NCBI RefSeq assembly: GCF_014879975.1
Contig: NZ_CP062500.1
Span: 248,001-312,000 of the forward strand
DNA from: Vibrio bathopelagicus
Lineage (GTDB): Bacteria; Pseudomonadota; Gammaproteobacteria; Enterobacterales; Vibrionaceae
Reading direction: 5' to 3'
DNA length: 64,000 nt
The notes beneath the pieces are model-generated. The model saw only the letters and a list, made by a program, of their open reading frames with translations. It ran no database searches and was not told the DNA's origin. The position numbers were made by a program, and so were the translations under genes. Position 1 is the stretch's first letter; each line of letters opens with the position of its first letter. This document shows positions 42,734 to 52,879 of the stretch, one piece after another.

Positions 42734-42760
42734 TAAAGGCATCAAGGTTGTTGCCGATAC
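42734..42760 (+). promoter_or_regulatory. Sigma28 (FliA)-type promoter of motX
   Basis: TAAA (42734-42737), exactly 15 bp, GCCGATAC (42753-42760). The flagellar consensus is TAAA-N15-GCCGATAA, so only the last base differs. It lies 97 bp upstream of the motX start. Confidence 0.75.
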
Positions 42761-42857
42761 AGATATCATGGAAAGTGAAGTTCACCCTATTTTTGGCGTC
42801 TACCTCGGTAGCCAATAAGAAATAGATAACTTTAGCGACAGATAATTGAGTGCAGGT

Positions 42858-43493
42858 ATGAAGCTACAAATTGTGGCAGCTTCATTAATAATGGCGCTGA
42901 GCTCACCCTTGAGTCATGCAAATTTGGCTGATGTGGGAGAGCCCGTTCCAATATATACAGAAGCTGAACTGATTAAATTAATCGAAAATAATCGACATCT
43001 AGAGCGTGTGAAATCGGATAAGTGCCAGCTAGTAGAAGATATCGTTGCTCGTGCAACGCGTATTAGCTTGCCTTCTTATGAGTTTTTATACGGTGATATG
43101 CTGGCGTGGGGTGTGTGTGTTCCACAAGATGTAGAGCTTGGTCTTTACTATATGGAAAACGCAGCGCATCAAGGTTTACCCGCAGCACTAGAGCAACTGG
43201 GTCGTTATTATTCTAGTGGAACCTTGGTTCAACAAGACAAAGAGCGTGCAATTCCGTACCTACGTGAAGCGGCCTCTATGGGTAATCTAAGTGCAAGCAT
43301 TCACTTAGCGGAACTCTTGCTGCGTGATTACGGTAGCCCGTTAGATTATGAAGATGCTTACCGCTGGTTATACAACTCGGTGACCGCGGATGATAGGCAA
43401 CACAAACGTATTACTGTGCTTCGAAGCGGTTTGGAGCGGAGAATGCCAGACAATATTATTGCTCGAGCAAAACGCCGAGATGTGTTCTGGTAA
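42858..43493 (+). CDS. motX: Sodium-driven polar flagellar motor protein MotX
   Basis: Periplasmic T-ring protein that with MotY holds the PomAB stators around the sodium-driven polar flagellar motor. The 211-residue product has a signal peptide (about 1-25, ending SHA), a conserved N-terminal part with HLERVKSDKCQLVEDI and YGDMLAWGVCV, whose two Cys may form the known intramolecular disulfide, and Sel1-like repeats (about 95-175). Length and these blocks match MotX of V. alginolyticus and V. parahaemolyticus as I recall them, and in V. cholerae the gene also lies beside purA. The ATG at 42858 has a weak ribosome binding site. Expression should follow FliA (promoter listed). Confidence 0.88.
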   Translation: MKLQIVAASLIMALSSPLSHANLADVGEPVPIYTEAELIKLIENNRHLERVKSDKCQLVEDIVARATRISLPSYEFLYGDMLAWGVCVPQDVELGLYYMENAAHQGLPAALEQLGRYYSSGTLVQQDKERAIPYLREAASMGNLSASIHLAELLLRDYGSPLDYEDAYRWLYNSVTADDRQHKRITVLRSGLERRMPDNIIARAKRRDVFW

Positions 43494-43573
43494 CTACGAA
43501 TATAAATTAAGGTTGATGGCAAACGACTGCACTCGTTAATCATTTGTCTTGATATAGAAAGATATCGATATAA

Positions 43574-43607
43574 AAAGACCGCATAGGTAAATACCTATGC
43601 GGTCTTT
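43574..43607. terminator. Bidirectional terminator between motX and the amidohydrolase gene
   Basis: 16-bp perfect arms (43574-43589 and 43592-43607) with A- and T-runs on the outside, suited to both convergent genes. Confidence 0.92.
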
Positions 43608-43647
43608 TTTGATCTGAACGGAAAACCGTTTATCTCATTCGATGACG

Positions 43648-45057
43648 TTATTGAACAACTTCACCAGATTCAATCACCGTCTTACGGACGATTTTGGTAA
43701 AATCGAGCGCTTCTTGACGAATCTTGTCTTCATCGACGGTTAGCATGTCGCGATCTTGCATGATGATCTTACCATCAACGATGGTGTGGCGAACATTGCC
43801 AGAGTTAGCAGAGTAAACTAAAGCTGAGTATGGGTTGTATACCGGAACCATGTTCGGCGCTTTTGTGTCGATCACTATGATGTCGGCAAGCTTGCCTGCT
43901 TCAATAGATCCGATCTTATCTTCCATATGTAGCGCTCTTGCTGCACCCATTGTCGCCATGTCGATCACTTTGATCGGAGGCATTGCTGCACGATCTTTGT
44001 TTACTAGCTTGTGAACTTTAGCCACTTGGTTGAACTCATCAATGGTGCTTAATGTGTTACCAGACATCGGCCCATCGGTACCTAAACCGATACGTACATT
44101 CTCGTCGTACATCTTAAGGGCAGGGGATACGCCTTTCGCTGATTTGATATTGGCACTCATGTTATGAGCTACGCCCATGTCTGATTTCTTCACGAGTTCG
44201 ATATCATGGTCATCCACTAGGATCATGTGCGCGCCAACAAGGTTTTTGTTTAATGCGCCAATGCTGTCCATGTATTGAACCGGTGATAGCCCATCTGAAC
44301 GCTCTGCGATTTTTTCTTCTTCACGGTGTGATTCTGCAAGGTGAATCATCACTGGCACATCTAACTCTAAAGACAGTTTAGAAATTTTCTGCAGGATCTC
44401 CGTCGTATTTGTGTAAGGTGCGTGTGGAGCAAAGGCAGGTGTGATACGCGGGTGGTCTTTGTATTCTTCAATGAAGTTCAAGGCGTATTTGATGCCTTCT
44501 TCTGCATTGGCTGCATCGGCGACTGGGAACTTAATAACGGTTTCACCAAGAATGGCACGCATACCGATCTCATCGACGGTTTTCGCTACTTCATCTTCAA
44601 AGTAGTACATGTCGGCGTAAGTCGTGACACCGCCCTTTACCATTTCGACATTACCTAGGTTAGCACCAATACGTACCATGTCGCGTGAGACCAGTTTCTT
44701 CTCTAATGGGAAAATGTAGCGGTGAAGACGGTCGGGCACATCATCAGCTAGTGAGCGGAAAACTGTCATTGATACGTGCGTATGAGTATTGATGAGACCC
44801 GGCATCACGATATCACCATCAACATCTAATACTTGTTTAGCTTTATACTGCTTCTCTAGTGAAGCATCACCAACAGCGATGATTTTATTGTCTTTTACAA
44901 CAACTGTACCGCTTTCATAAACCGTTTTATCTTGGTTCATGGTAAGAACCATAGCGTCGGTAATCATCAGGTCAGCTTTTTCCATCGCTGAACTCGCGAG
45001 TGGGAATAGAGCTAGGCTTGCCATTGCTGAAGCCAGTAGGGTGCGTTTTAGTTTCAT
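43648..45057 (-). CDS. Exported amidohydrolase (MTA/SAH deaminase-like)
   Basis: A 469-residue metal-dependent hydrolase with a signal peptide (MKLKRTLLASAMASLALFPL, cleavage near SSA). The TIM-barrel metal site is seen as NTHTHVSMTVFRSLADD, the later HLAESHREEE and GTDGPMSGNTLSTIDEF; the flanking composite beta domain is present at both ends (ITDAMVLTMNQ; IVDGKIIMQDRDML). These motifs match the branch containing 5-methylthioadenosine/S-adenosylhomocysteine deaminases and triazine hydrolases, which are normally cytoplasmic. The start at 45057 gives the signal peptide directly; 45114 would add 19 residues in front. Substrate unknown. It lies between motX and rnr, where E. coli has nsrR. Confidence 0.85.
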   Translation of the reverse strand: MKLKRTLLASAMASLALFPLASSAMEKADLMITDAMVLTMNQDKTVYESGTVVVKDNKIIAVGDASLEKQYKAKQVLDVDGDIVMPGLINTHTHVSMTVFRSLADDVPDRLHRYIFPLEKKLVSRDMVRIGANLGNVEMVKGGVTTYADMYYFEDEVAKTVDEIGMRAILGETVIKFPVADAANAEEGIKYALNFIEEYKDHPRITPAFAPHAPYTNTTEILQKISKLSLELDVPVMIHLAESHREEEKIAERSDGLSPVQYMDSIGALNKNLVGAHMILVDDHDIELVKKSDMGVAHNMSANIKSAKGVSPALKMYDENVRIGLGTDGPMSGNTLSTIDEFNQVAKVHKLVNKDRAAMPPIKVIDMATMGAARALHMEDKIGSIEAGKLADIIVIDTKAPNMVPVYNPYSALVYSANSGNVRHTIVDGKIIMQDRDMLTVDEDKIRQEALDFTKIVRKTVIESGEVVQ

Positions 45058-45246
45058 ATCAATACTCAGAACAGGTGTTGGTAAAGTTCGTGGATAATAG
45101 TGTATTTCATTCATGGCGCAAACGTTTGTTTTATCGTTTGCTTAAAATTCTGATGGTAGTCTGTAGCTATGAAGCGATGTTTCATAAAATGAAGAAATGT
45201 ATCAATCTGAGGTTATTTTGGGCTTTTCCAAAGCATATCTGTAGGT

Positions 45247-45275
45247 TACCCCTAGCATCAGATATACTAGGGGTA
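45247..45275. promoter_or_regulatory. Inverted repeat overlapping a possible rnr promoter
   Basis: TACCCCTAG (45247-45255) and CTAGGGGTA (45267-45275) are exact reverse complements 11 bp apart. The right arm overlaps TATACT (45263-45268), a possible -10 box, 38 bp before the rnr start. It could be an operator or an RNA hairpin in the leader. Confidence 0.45.
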
Positions 45276-45305
45276 TATATATTCCTTGCTTAAGCAGGCC
45301 CGCCT

Positions 45306-47807
45306 ATGTCAAAAAACACACCGATGCCAGAAAATACGACCGCTACAACCAATGTTGATCCTTTCGCAGACCGAGAGTCTAAAAATTACGAAAACCCAGT
45401 TCCAAGCAGAGAGTTCATTATTTCGTTTCTAACAGAAGCGAATATTCCAATGAACCGTAACGATTTATTCGAAGCTTTGGGTCTTGCTGGAGAGGAACAG
45501 TATGAAGGGCTGCGTCGTCGTTTACGTGCAATGGAACGTGATGGACAGCTTATCTTTACTCGTCGTCAGTGCTACGCATTGCCAGAGAAGATGGAGCTGA
45601 TTAAAGGCTATGTGATTGGTCATAAAGACGGTCATGGTTGGGTTCGCCCAGACGGAAGTGTTGGTAAAGACAATGATATCTTGCTGCCCCATCATCAGAT
45701 GAAAACCATCATGCACGGTGATTACGTCTTGGCTCAACCTACAGACAATAGTAAGCGTGGTCGTCGTGAAGGGCGTTTGGTTCGTGTTCTTGAAGAGCGT
45801 AAAACACCACTAGTAGGTCGCTTCTTCTTAGAGTACGGCCATTCTTATGTGGTTGCTGATGATTCACGTATTAGTCACGACATCCAAATCCCAACTGAGC
45901 ATAAAGGCGGTGCTCGAATGGGTAATGTGGTTGTGATTGAAATTACGGATCGTGGTGGTCGTTCTCGTAACATGATGGGTAAAGTGACCGAAGTTCTTGG
46001 TGAGAACATGGCTCCGGGTATGGAAACGCAGATCGCGATCCGTACTCACCAGATCCCACAAGAGTGGCCTGAAGCGGTAGATAAGCAAATCGAAAACCTA
46101 GGCGAACATGTTCCTGAAGAAGCAAAAGAAGGACGTGTTGATCTACGCAAACTACCATTGGTTACCATTGATGGCGAAGATGCGCGTGATTTCGATGATG
46201 CGGTTTACTGTGAAGCGAAGAAAGGCGGCGGCTGGCGTCTATGGGTAGCGATTGCTGACGTAAGTTACTACGTTCGCCCAGATACAGCGCTAGACAAAGA
46301 AGCGATTAACCGTGGTAATTCGGTATACTTCCCGTCACAAGTTGTACCAATGCTACCAGAAGTACTTTCAAATGGTTTGTGTTCATTGAACCCTCAAGTC
46401 GACCGTTTATGTATGGTGTGTGAGATGACTATCTCAGACAAAGGGAAACTGTCGGGCTACAAGCACTACGAAGCGGTAATGAATTCTCATGCTCGTCTTA
46501 CTTATAACAAAGTGGGCGCGATCTTAGATGGCAATGAAGAATTGCGTGAGCGTTACGAGCCTGAAGTACCACATCTTGAAGAGCTTCATAAGATGTACAA
46601 GGTGCTTAAGAAAACGCGTGACGAACGTGGTGCGATTGAATTTGAAACGGTAGAAACCAAGTTTATCTTCAATGCGGATCGTAAGATTGACCGTATTGAG
46701 CCTGTAATCCGCAACGATGCACACAAGATCATCGAAGAATGTATGATTCTTGCAAATATCGCATCGGCGTCTTACGTAGAAAAAGCCAAAGAGCCTGCTC
46801 TATACCGTGTTCATGATACTCCGGGTGAAGAGCGCTTAATGGGCTTCAAGAGCTTCTTAAGTGAATTAGGTTTAACACTGGAAGGTGGTTTGTCGCCATC
46901 TCCGGTAGACTATGCACAACTGATGCAGCAGATTAATGAACGTGAAGATCGTGAGTTAATCCAAACTATGCTGCTGCGCTCTATGAAGCAAGCGGTATAC
47001 AACGCGGATAATGCGGGTCACTTTGGTTTAGCTCTTAAACGCTATGCTCACTTTACCTCGCCAATTCGTCGTTACCCAGATTTGTTATTGCACCGTGCGA
47101 TTAAGTACCTTATTGCGAAAGAAGAAGGTCGTAACAGCGAACGTTGGACGCCAACCGGTGGTTACCACTACACTTTCGATGATATGGATTTCTACGGCGA
47201 GCAGTGTTCAATGACTGAGCGTCGTGCTGATGATGCTACACGTGAAGTGAACGACTGGCTGAAATGTGAATACATGCAAGACCATGTCGGTGAAGTGATG
47301 GATGGCGTGATTGCCAACGTGACTGGCTTCGGTTTCTTTGTGCGTCTAACTGAACTGCACATCGATGGTCTGGTACATATTTCCGCGCTAGCGAATGACT
47401 ACTATCAATTTGATGCTGTTGGTCAGCGTTTGGTTGGTGAAAGCTCAGGTAATATCTACCGCTTGGGTGATTCGGTTAAAGTGAAGGTTTCGGCGGTTAA
47501 CTTAGAAACTCGTCAAATCGACTTTGATTTAGAAGACACCGATCGTCAGCCGCGTGGTAAAGGTAAAACAGCCAAGAAGCGTGCAGCTGAAGCGATGAAA
47601 AAGGCGAAAAGCAAGAAGCGTTCAGCGGTGAAGAGCAATAAGCCGGGTGTACCTGCAACGCCTTTAGTTGAACCAACTAAACGACCTGATGGAAGTAGCG
47701 AAAGCTCAGCTAAGAAGAAAAAGCCAGCGAATAAAACCGGTGCTGCTAAAGCTCGTGCTAAGAAAAAGCGCGCAGCAAGCCGTAAGCCAAAGGCTGATAA
47801 GTCTTAA
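45306..47807 (+). CDS. rnr: Ribonuclease R
   Basis: A processive 3'-5' exoribonuclease that degrades structured RNA and acts in trans-translation and cold adaptation. The 833-residue product has an N-terminal helix-turn-helix (about 30-90), two cold-shock domains, the RNB catalytic domain with [15 protein letters not shown] (catalytic Asp cluster), an S1 domain (about 660-745) and a Lys-rich C-terminal tail (about 750-833). The tail is strongly basic. It is upstream of rlmB as in E. coli, but nsrR is not in front of it. Confidence 0.97.
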   Translation: MSKNTPMPENTTATTNVDPFADRESKNYENPVPSREFIISFLTEANIPMNRNDLFEALGLAGEEQYEGLRRRLRAMERDGQLIFTRRQCYALPEKMELIKGYVIGHKDGHGWVRPDGSVGKDNDILLPHHQMKTIMHGDYVLAQPTDNSKRGRREGRLVRVLEERKTPLVGRFFLEYGHSYVVADDSRISHDIQIPTEHKGGARMGNVVVIEITDRGGRSRNMMGKVTEVLGENMAPGMETQIAIRTHQIPQEWPEAVDKQIENLGEHVPEEAKEGRVDLRKLPLVTIDGEDARDFDDAVYCEAKKGGGWRLWVAIADVSYYVRPDTALDKEAINRGNSVYFPSQVVPMLPEVLSNGLCSLNPQVDRLCMVCEMTISDKGKLSGYKHYEAVMNSHARLTYNKVGAILDGNEELRERYEPEVPHLEELHKMYKVLKKTRDERGAIEFETVETKFIFNADRKIDRIEPVIRNDAHKIIEECMILANIASASYVEKAKEPALYRVHDTPGEERLMGFKSFLSELGLTLEGGLSPSPVDYAQLMQQINEREDRELIQTMLLRSMKQAVYNADNAGHFGLALKRYAHFTSPIRRYPDLLLHRAIKYLIAKEEGRNSERWTPTGGYHYTFDDMDFYGEQCSMTERRADDATREVNDWLKCEYMQDHVGEVMDGVIANVTGFGFFVRLTELHIDGLVHISALANDYYQFDAVGQRLVGESSGNIYRLGDSVKVKVSAVNLETRQIDFDLEDTDRQPRGKGKTAKKRAAEAMKKAKSKKRSAVKSNKPGVPATPLVEPTKRPDGSSESSAKKKKPANKTGAAKARAKKKRAASRKPKADKS

Positions 47808-47901
47808 GTTGTCGTTTTACCATGACAGCAAGGCTTTACGTCTAACGAATTTAAATGCGAGAGTATCAGGCGGAAGATGCATGCTCTCGGAATAAACAAC
47901 A

Positions 47902-47940
47902 CAGAGATGGGTGCATCGGGTTTGATGCCATTCATCTCTG
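47902..47940 (+). other. Hairpin in the rnr-rlmB gap
   Basis: Outer arms CAGAGATG (47902-47909) and CATCTCTG (47933-47940), and an inner GCATC / GATGC stem. No T-run follows, so it is more likely a leader or processing structure than a terminator. Confidence 0.45.
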
Positions 47941-47963
47941 AGCAATAAGAGTAACCAGAGACA

Positions 47964-48704
47964 ATGAGTAACGAATTTATTTACGGTATTCACGCGGTGA
48001 AAGCCGTACTAGAAAAAGATCCAGCGCGCTTTATTGAAGCGTACGTGCTTAAAGGTCGTCAAGATGATCGCCTTCTTCCATTACTGAATCAACTGCAGCA
48101 ATTTGGCGTGTCGATTCAGCAAATGGGCCGTAAGCCGCTTGATGAAAAAGCACAGGGTGCAAATCACCAAGGTCTTATTGCTAAGGTGAAGCCTGCTAAG
48201 CAGCTTAATGAAACACACCTAGATGATATCCTTGCGCAGCACGAACAACCTCTGCTGTTGGTTCTAGACGGCGTAACAGATCCTCACAACCTAGGTGCTT
48301 GCTTACGTAATGCAGATGCCGCAGGTGTAGCCGCTGTTATCGTACCTAAAGACCGCTCTTCGCCGCTAACAGCGACCGTGAGTAAGGTTGCTTGTGGCGC
48401 AGCAGAAACGGTTCCGCTAGTACGAGTGACTAACCTGGCTCGTACAATGCGTGCACTGCAAGAGCAAGGCGTATGGTTTGTGGGTACGGCAGGTGAAGCA
48501 ACGCATGATATCTATCAAGCGAAGCTAACGGGTCCTCTTGCGGTAGTTATGGGGGCAGAAGGTGACGGTATGCGTCGTCTAACTCGTGAAACCTGTGATG
48601 ACCTGATTAAGATTCCAATGTCAGGTAGCGTGTCGAGCCTGAACGTTTCAGTGGCTTCTGGTATTTGTTTATTTGAAGCTGTACGTCAGCGTCTAGCTCA
48701 GTAA
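47964..48704 (+). CDS. rlmB: 23S rRNA (guanosine-2'-O-)-methyltransferase RlmB
   Basis: Methylates the 2'-O of G2251 in the peptidyl-transferase loop. The 246-residue SPOUT enzyme has an N-terminal L30e-like RNA-binding domain (about 1-75) and a trefoil-knot domain with [20 protein letters not shown] (motif 1), [12 protein letters not shown] (motif 2) and [15 protein letters not shown] (motif 3). It is 156 bp after rnr and followed by a terminator. Confidence 0.97.
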   Translation: MSNEFIYGIHAVKAVLEKDPARFIEAYVLKGRQDDRLLPLLNQLQQFGVSIQQMGRKPLDEKAQGANHQGLIAKVKPAKQLNETHLDDILAQHEQPLLLVLDGVTDPHNLGACLRNADAAGVAAVIVPKDRSSPLTATVSKVACGAAETVPLVRVTNLARTMRALQEQGVWFVGTAGEATHDIYQAKLTGPLAVVMGAEGDGMRRLTRETCDDLIKIPMSGSVSSLNVSVASGICLFEAVRQRLAQ

Positions 48705-48750
48705 CGTTCGACTTAACAAAGCCTAAACGACTTAAGTCTATGAATTTATT

Positions 48751-48782
48751 AACGCTCACCACTTGCTGGTGGGCGTTTCTTT
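48751..48782 (+). terminator. Rho-independent terminator of rlmB
   Basis: 11-bp stem (AACGCTCACCA / TGGTGGGCGTT, one G-U pair), 5-nt loop, T-rich tail. Confidence 0.85.
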
Positions 48783-48866
48783 TTAGGCAGTTATGACGGA
48801 GCCTATTGGTTTATCAGATGGCTAGATGGCGAAAGAAAAACTGTTTCATTATTCGCCAAATACCAC

Positions 48867-48893
48867 TTGCTAATACCGGGTTCTTTCTATAAT
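48867..48893 (+). promoter_or_regulatory. Probable promoter of the rpsF operon
   Basis: TTGCTA (48867-48872), 15-bp spacer, perfect TATAAT (48888-48893). A start near 48900 would give a leader of about 95 nt. Confidence 0.55.
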
Positions 48894-48910
48894 ATTTGCC
48901 GTCCTTAAAA

Positions 48911-48955
48911 CTCGGTCATTTTTCTTTAGTTCCTTGCTTCCCTTGGACGACCGAG
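48911..48955 (+). promoter_or_regulatory. Structured rpsF leader, possible S6:S18 autoregulatory element
   Basis: CTCGGTC (48911-48917) pairs exactly with GACCGAG (48949-48955), closing a 31-nt apical part. Many bacteria regulate rpsF by binding of the S6:S18 complex to a leader hairpin with a CCG box. The CCG in the right arm and the location fit loosely; I cannot confirm the full motif. Confidence 0.35.
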
Positions 48956-48993
48956 CCTTTCGTGGAAGCTAATAATCCGTAAGGAGCAACCAA

Positions 48994-49407
48994 ATGCGTC
49001 ATTATGAAATCGTATTCATGGTTCACCCTGATCAAAGCGAGCAAGTTGCTGGCATGATCGAGCGTTACACTGGTTCAATCACTGAAGCTGGTGGTACTAT
49101 CCACCGTCTAGAAGACTGGGGCCGCCGTCAAATGGCTTACCCAATCAACAAACTTCACAAAGCTCACTACGTTCTTATGAACGTTGAAGCTGGCCAAGAA
49201 GTGATGGACGAGCTAGAAACTGCTTTCCGTTTTAACGATGCAGTTCTACGTAACATGATCATGCGCACTAAAGGCGCTGTGACTGAGCAATCTATCATGC
49301 TTAAGCAAAAAGAAGAGCGTGCAGAGCGTGCTCCTCGTCGTGATGACCGTGAAGAACGTGCACCACGTCGTGAAGAAGAAGCTAAGCCAGAAGCTGCTGC
49401 TGAGTAA
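48994..49407 (+). CDS. rpsF: 30S ribosomal protein S6
   Basis: A 137-residue S6 protein that binds 16S rRNA together with S18. It starts [18 protein letters not shown], and has the central [23 protein letters not shown] block (here [20 protein letters not shown]). The C-terminal tail (about 105-137) is an Arg/Glu-rich repeat ([19 protein letters not shown]). AAGGAG precedes the ATG. In E. coli priB follows; here 132 bp without priB lead to rpsR. Confidence 0.98.
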   Translation: MRHYEIVFMVHPDQSEQVAGMIERYTGSITEAGGTIHRLEDWGRRQMAYPINKLHKAHYVLMNVEAGQEVMDELETAFRFNDAVLRNMIMRTKGAVTEQSIMLKQKEERAERAPRRDDREERAPRREEEAKPEAAAE

Positions 49408-49536
49408 TTCTTTTTTGGCCTTTTAGGTCATTAAATTTTATTCAACTCGTTTAGGTATTTCCACTACAAGCATTTGCTTACGCTTATTTATAAGCCTGTG
49501 TGAATACCGCATTATTAAATTTAGATCAGGAGATAG

Positions 49537-49767
<231 letters not shown>

Positions 49768-49805
49768 TCGGTAATAGTTAATAATAGTTTAAGAGGACTA
49801 AGATA

Positions 49806-50255
49806 ATGCAAGTTATTCTACTTGATAAAATCGGTAACCTAGGTGGCCTTGGCGACCAAGTAAACGTTAAATCTGGTTACGCTCGTAACTTCCTTATCCC
49901 ACAGGGTAAAGTAGTTATGGCAACTAAAGAAAACGTTGCTATGTTCGAAACTCGTCGTGCTGAACTAGAAGCTAAAGTTGCTGAGCAACTAGCTGCTTGT
50001 GAAGCTCGTGCAGAGACAGTTAACACTCTAGAAGGCGTTACAATCGCTTCTAAAGCTGGTGACGAAGGCAAACTATTCGGTTCTATCGGTACTCGTGACA
50101 TCGCTGACGCTATTACAGCGGCAGGTGTTGCAGTAGCTAAGAGCGAAGTACGCCTACCTGAAGGCGCTCTACGTAACATCGGTGAATTCGAAGTAAGCAT
50201 CCAACTTCACTCTGAAGTTTTTGCTACTGCGAAAATCACGATCGTTGCTGAGTAA
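49806..50255 (+). CDS. rplI: 50S ribosomal protein L9
   Basis: A 149-residue L9: the N-terminal rRNA-binding domain ([37 protein letters not shown] block), a long connecting helix (about 45-80) and a C-terminal domain. Last gene of the operon, followed by a UUCG-loop terminator. The AAG-GACTAAGATA leader gives a ribosome binding site. Confidence 0.98.
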   Translation: MQVILLDKIGNLGGLGDQVNVKSGYARNFLIPQGKVVMATKENVAMFETRRAELEAKVAEQLAACEARAETVNTLEGVTIASKAGDEGKLFGSIGTRDIADAITAAGVAVAKSEVRLPEGALRNIGEFEVSIQLHSEVFATAKITIVAE

Positions 50256-50293
50256 TTTCAGTACCAAGACGAATTCTTTCTTTTGAAAGTTTT

Positions 50294-50320
50294 AAACACC
50301 AGCTTCGGCTGGTGTTTTTT
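50294..50320 (+). terminator. Rho-independent terminator of the rpsF-rpsR-rplI operon
   Basis: 10-bp stem (AAACACCAGC / GCTGGTGTTT) closed by a stable TTCG tetraloop, then T-run. Confidence 0.93.
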
Positions 50321-50434
50321 TATGTCTGGAATATAGGAAACATAGGATGAGTTACAGTGGGTAAAAAGCCTACAGCGATCTATAAGCTATTTATCCTGCA
50401 CAGGCCGTTCTCAAGGTTAGAAGTGGCGTTAAGA

Positions 50435-51307
50435 TTAGAATTGGAAGAGCAGGTTAATAGACAGAACAGAGTCTTCTTTGCTTAATCCATCTGGTACCTT
50501 ATCGTGGTACTGGCGAGAGTGAGCGATCTTCAGTGCGATATTATCAGTAATATCGTTGATGGCTTCTAATTCAGTATCAAATTTTAGGTTGCTGTGGCCA
50601 GACACTAATGTCACATCCGCCTTGAGTTGCAAATTCTTCAGCACTTGCCATGATGTGTTGACATTGCCACGGAATATGGCTTCTTCAACAATCTCAGGAA
50701 AGATGATTTCGTCATCATCTATCTCATCAATATTCGGTTCTTGGTAACGAAAACCAGGGCCCACTTCTACTTCCAAAACAAACTCTTCGGTATTAGAGAA
50801 CTGATAACCCAAACCACTAGAAACGGTATAGTCCTTAAAATAAGCGCTATAACGTGAGTCGACACCTTTGAAGCTGCCGTAGAGGTAGGTTTTTGGGCTT
50901 AACTTATAGTCACTCTGAGCTGAGTAAGTCGATTGCCTTTTGTCTTCTTCACCATCTTTGTAGAGGTTGTAGTATTTCCATTCGCCACTGGTTCTATGAC
51001 GGCCAGCCGTATACTCACCATTTAGGCGAGCATTTAGCGATCGAGAATCAGAATTACCAGTATGCGACTGATATCCAAATTCGACTTCAGTCTTTAGCGG
51101 GTTAGGCAGCTCTGTATCTGTCGGTGCGATATCCATATCTTTTTCAGGTGTTGGTGCAACGACAATCGGCTCAGCAGCAGGTTCTGGTACTACTATCGAG
51201 TCGAGGATTGCATCAACAGAGGCTTTAGCATCATCAGCTAAGGCCAGCGGAGTGCTCAGGAGACCAATACTCAGAATAGCAGTGCTCAGAGCCAATGATT
51301 TGGACAC
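50435..51307 (-). CDS. DUF481-family outer-membrane beta-barrel protein
   Basis: A 290-residue protein with a signal peptide (MSKSLALSTAILSIGLLSTP, cleavage near ALA), a Pro/Glu-rich linker (about 25-70) and a beta-strand-rich C-terminal part (about 75-290) ending in Phe (SINLLFQF), the usual outer-membrane sorting signal. The repeats of VEFGYQSHTGNSDSRSLNARL type fit DUF481 (YdiY-like, salt-induced outer-membrane proteins). Start is GTG at 51307 with AGAGG upstream. Function unknown. Confidence 0.8.
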   Translation of the reverse strand: MSKSLALSTAILSIGLLSTPLALADDAKASVDAILDSIVVPEPAAEPIVVAPTPEKDMDIAPTDTELPNPLKTEVEFGYQSHTGNSDSRSLNARLNGEYTAGRHRTSGEWKYYNLYKDGEEDKRQSTYSAQSDYKLSPKTYLYGSFKGVDSRYSAYFKDYTVSSGLGYQFSNTEEFVLEVEVGPGFRYQEPNIDEIDDDEIIFPEIVEEAIFRGNVNTSWQVLKNLQLKADVTLVSGHSNLKFDTELEAINDITDNIALKIAHSRQYHDKVPDGLSKEDSVLSINLLFQF

Positions 51308-51483
51308 GCATACCTCTAGTTATACAGTGAATGAATGGAGGGATCGTAATGCTACCCTTGGTTAATTCCGTCAGCAATAGGTAAATTCTTACTGAAGAAT
51401 AAAACAATCCCAGAGGATTGCATTACAAATGAATGTTCTTGGGTATAATGAACGATCATTATTAGTTATTGAGTGTAGTCATA

Positions 51484-52875
51484 GTGGATACCAGAAGTCA
51501 GAAATCAGCCAACGATCAGGTGGACGCCATCAAAGTCCCACCACATTCATTAGAAGCTGAGCAATCTGTTATCGGCGGTTTGTTGCTGGACAACGAACGC
51601 TGGGATACGGTTTCAGAAAAAGTCGTGAGTAAGGACTTTTATAGTCGCCCTCACCGTCTGATCTTCGAAGCAGTAAAAGATATCCTTGAAGAAAGTTCTC
51701 CTCTGGATCTTATTACACTCTCTGAACATTTAGAGTTGCGTGAGCAGCTCGAAGAAGTTGGCGGTTTTGCATACCTTGCCGACCTTGCTAAAAATACCCC
51801 AAGTGCGGCGAACATTAACGCTTACGCAGATATCGTGGCGCAACGTGCATTGGTTCGTAGCCTAATTGGTGTAGCGAATGAGATTGCCGATTCTGGTTAT
51901 GACCCTCAAGGTCGTACATCGGAAGAGCTGGTTGATCTGGCTGAGAGTAAAGTATTTGCGATTGCGGAAGGCCGAGCGAGTGAAAACGAAGGTCCACAAA
52001 ACGTTGATAGCATTCTAGAGAAGACTCTGGAACGTATCGAGATCCTATATAAAACGCCACAAGATGGTGTGACAGGTGTCGATACTGGCTTCAACGACCT
52101 CAATAAGAAAACAGCAGGCCTACAGGGTTCTGACTTAATCATTGTTGCTGCGCGTCCATCGATGGGTAAAACCACGTTTGCAATGAACCTGTGTGAAAAC
52201 GCAGCCATGAAACAAGACAAGCCAGTGTTAATCTTCTCTCTTGAGATGCCAGCCGAACAGCTGATGATGCGTATGCTTGCGTCACTTTCTCGTGTAGACC
52301 AAACCAAGATTCGTACTGGTCAACTAGATGACGAAGATTGGGCTCGTATTTCTTCGAGTATGGGTATTCTTATGGATAAGAAGAATATGTATATTGATGA
52401 TAGCTCGGGCTTAACACCAACAGAGGTACGTTCGCGTGCTCGACGTATCGCTCGCGAGCATGATGGCATCTCTATGATCATGATAGATTACCTTCAGTTG
52501 ATGCGTGTACCTTCACTATCTGAAAACCGTACCTTAGAGATTGCTGAAATTTCGCGTTCCCTAAAAGCCCTTGCGAAAGAGTTGAACGTGCCGGTTGTTG
52601 CACTTTCTCAGCTTAACCGTTCCCTAGAGCAACGTGCTGATAAGCGCCCGGTAAACTCGGATTTGCGTGAATCTGGTTCTATCGAGCAAGATGCCGATTT
52701 GATCATGTTTATCTATCGTGATGAGGTTTATAACCCAGACAGTTCACTGAAAGGAATCGCAGAGATCATCCTTGGTAAGCAACGTAACGGTCCTATCGGT
52801 TCGGTTCGTTTGACATTCCAAGGTCAACACTCCCGATTTGATAACTATGCAGGTCCTGCATTTGATGATGAGTAA
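51484..52875 (+). CDS. dnaB: Replicative DNA helicase DnaB
   Basis: Hexameric 5'-3' helicase at the replication fork. About 463 residues from GTG at 51484 ([12 protein letters not shown]), preferred because other vibrio DnaB proteins begin at about the same place; a TTG at 51469 is possible. It shows the N-terminal domain ([19 protein letters not shown]), a linker, and the RecA-like domain with [12 protein letters not shown] (Walker A, about residues 223-234) and IMIDYLQLM (Walker B). No intein or insertion. A TATAAT lies at 51444-51449. It is 4 bp from alr. Confidence 0.97.
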   Translation: MDTRSQKSANDQVDAIKVPPHSLEAEQSVIGGLLLDNERWDTVSEKVVSKDFYSRPHRLIFEAVKDILEESSPLDLITLSEHLELREQLEEVGGFAYLADLAKNTPSAANINAYADIVAQRALVRSLIGVANEIADSGYDPQGRTSEELVDLAESKVFAIAEGRASENEGPQNVDSILEKTLERIEILYKTPQDGVTGVDTGFNDLNKKTAGLQGSDLIIVAARPSMGKTTFAMNLCENAAMKQDKPVLIFSLEMPAEQLMMRMLASLSRVDQTKIRTGQLDDEDWARISSSMGILMDKKNMYIDDSSGLTPTEVRSRARRIAREHDGISMIMIDYLQLMRVPSLSENRTLEIAEISRSLKALAKELNVPVVALSQLNRSLEQRADKRPVNSDLRESGSIEQDADLIMFIYRDEVYNPDSSLKGIAEIILGKQRNGPIGSVRLTFQGQHSRFDNYAGPAFDDE

Positions 52876-52879
52876 GTTA

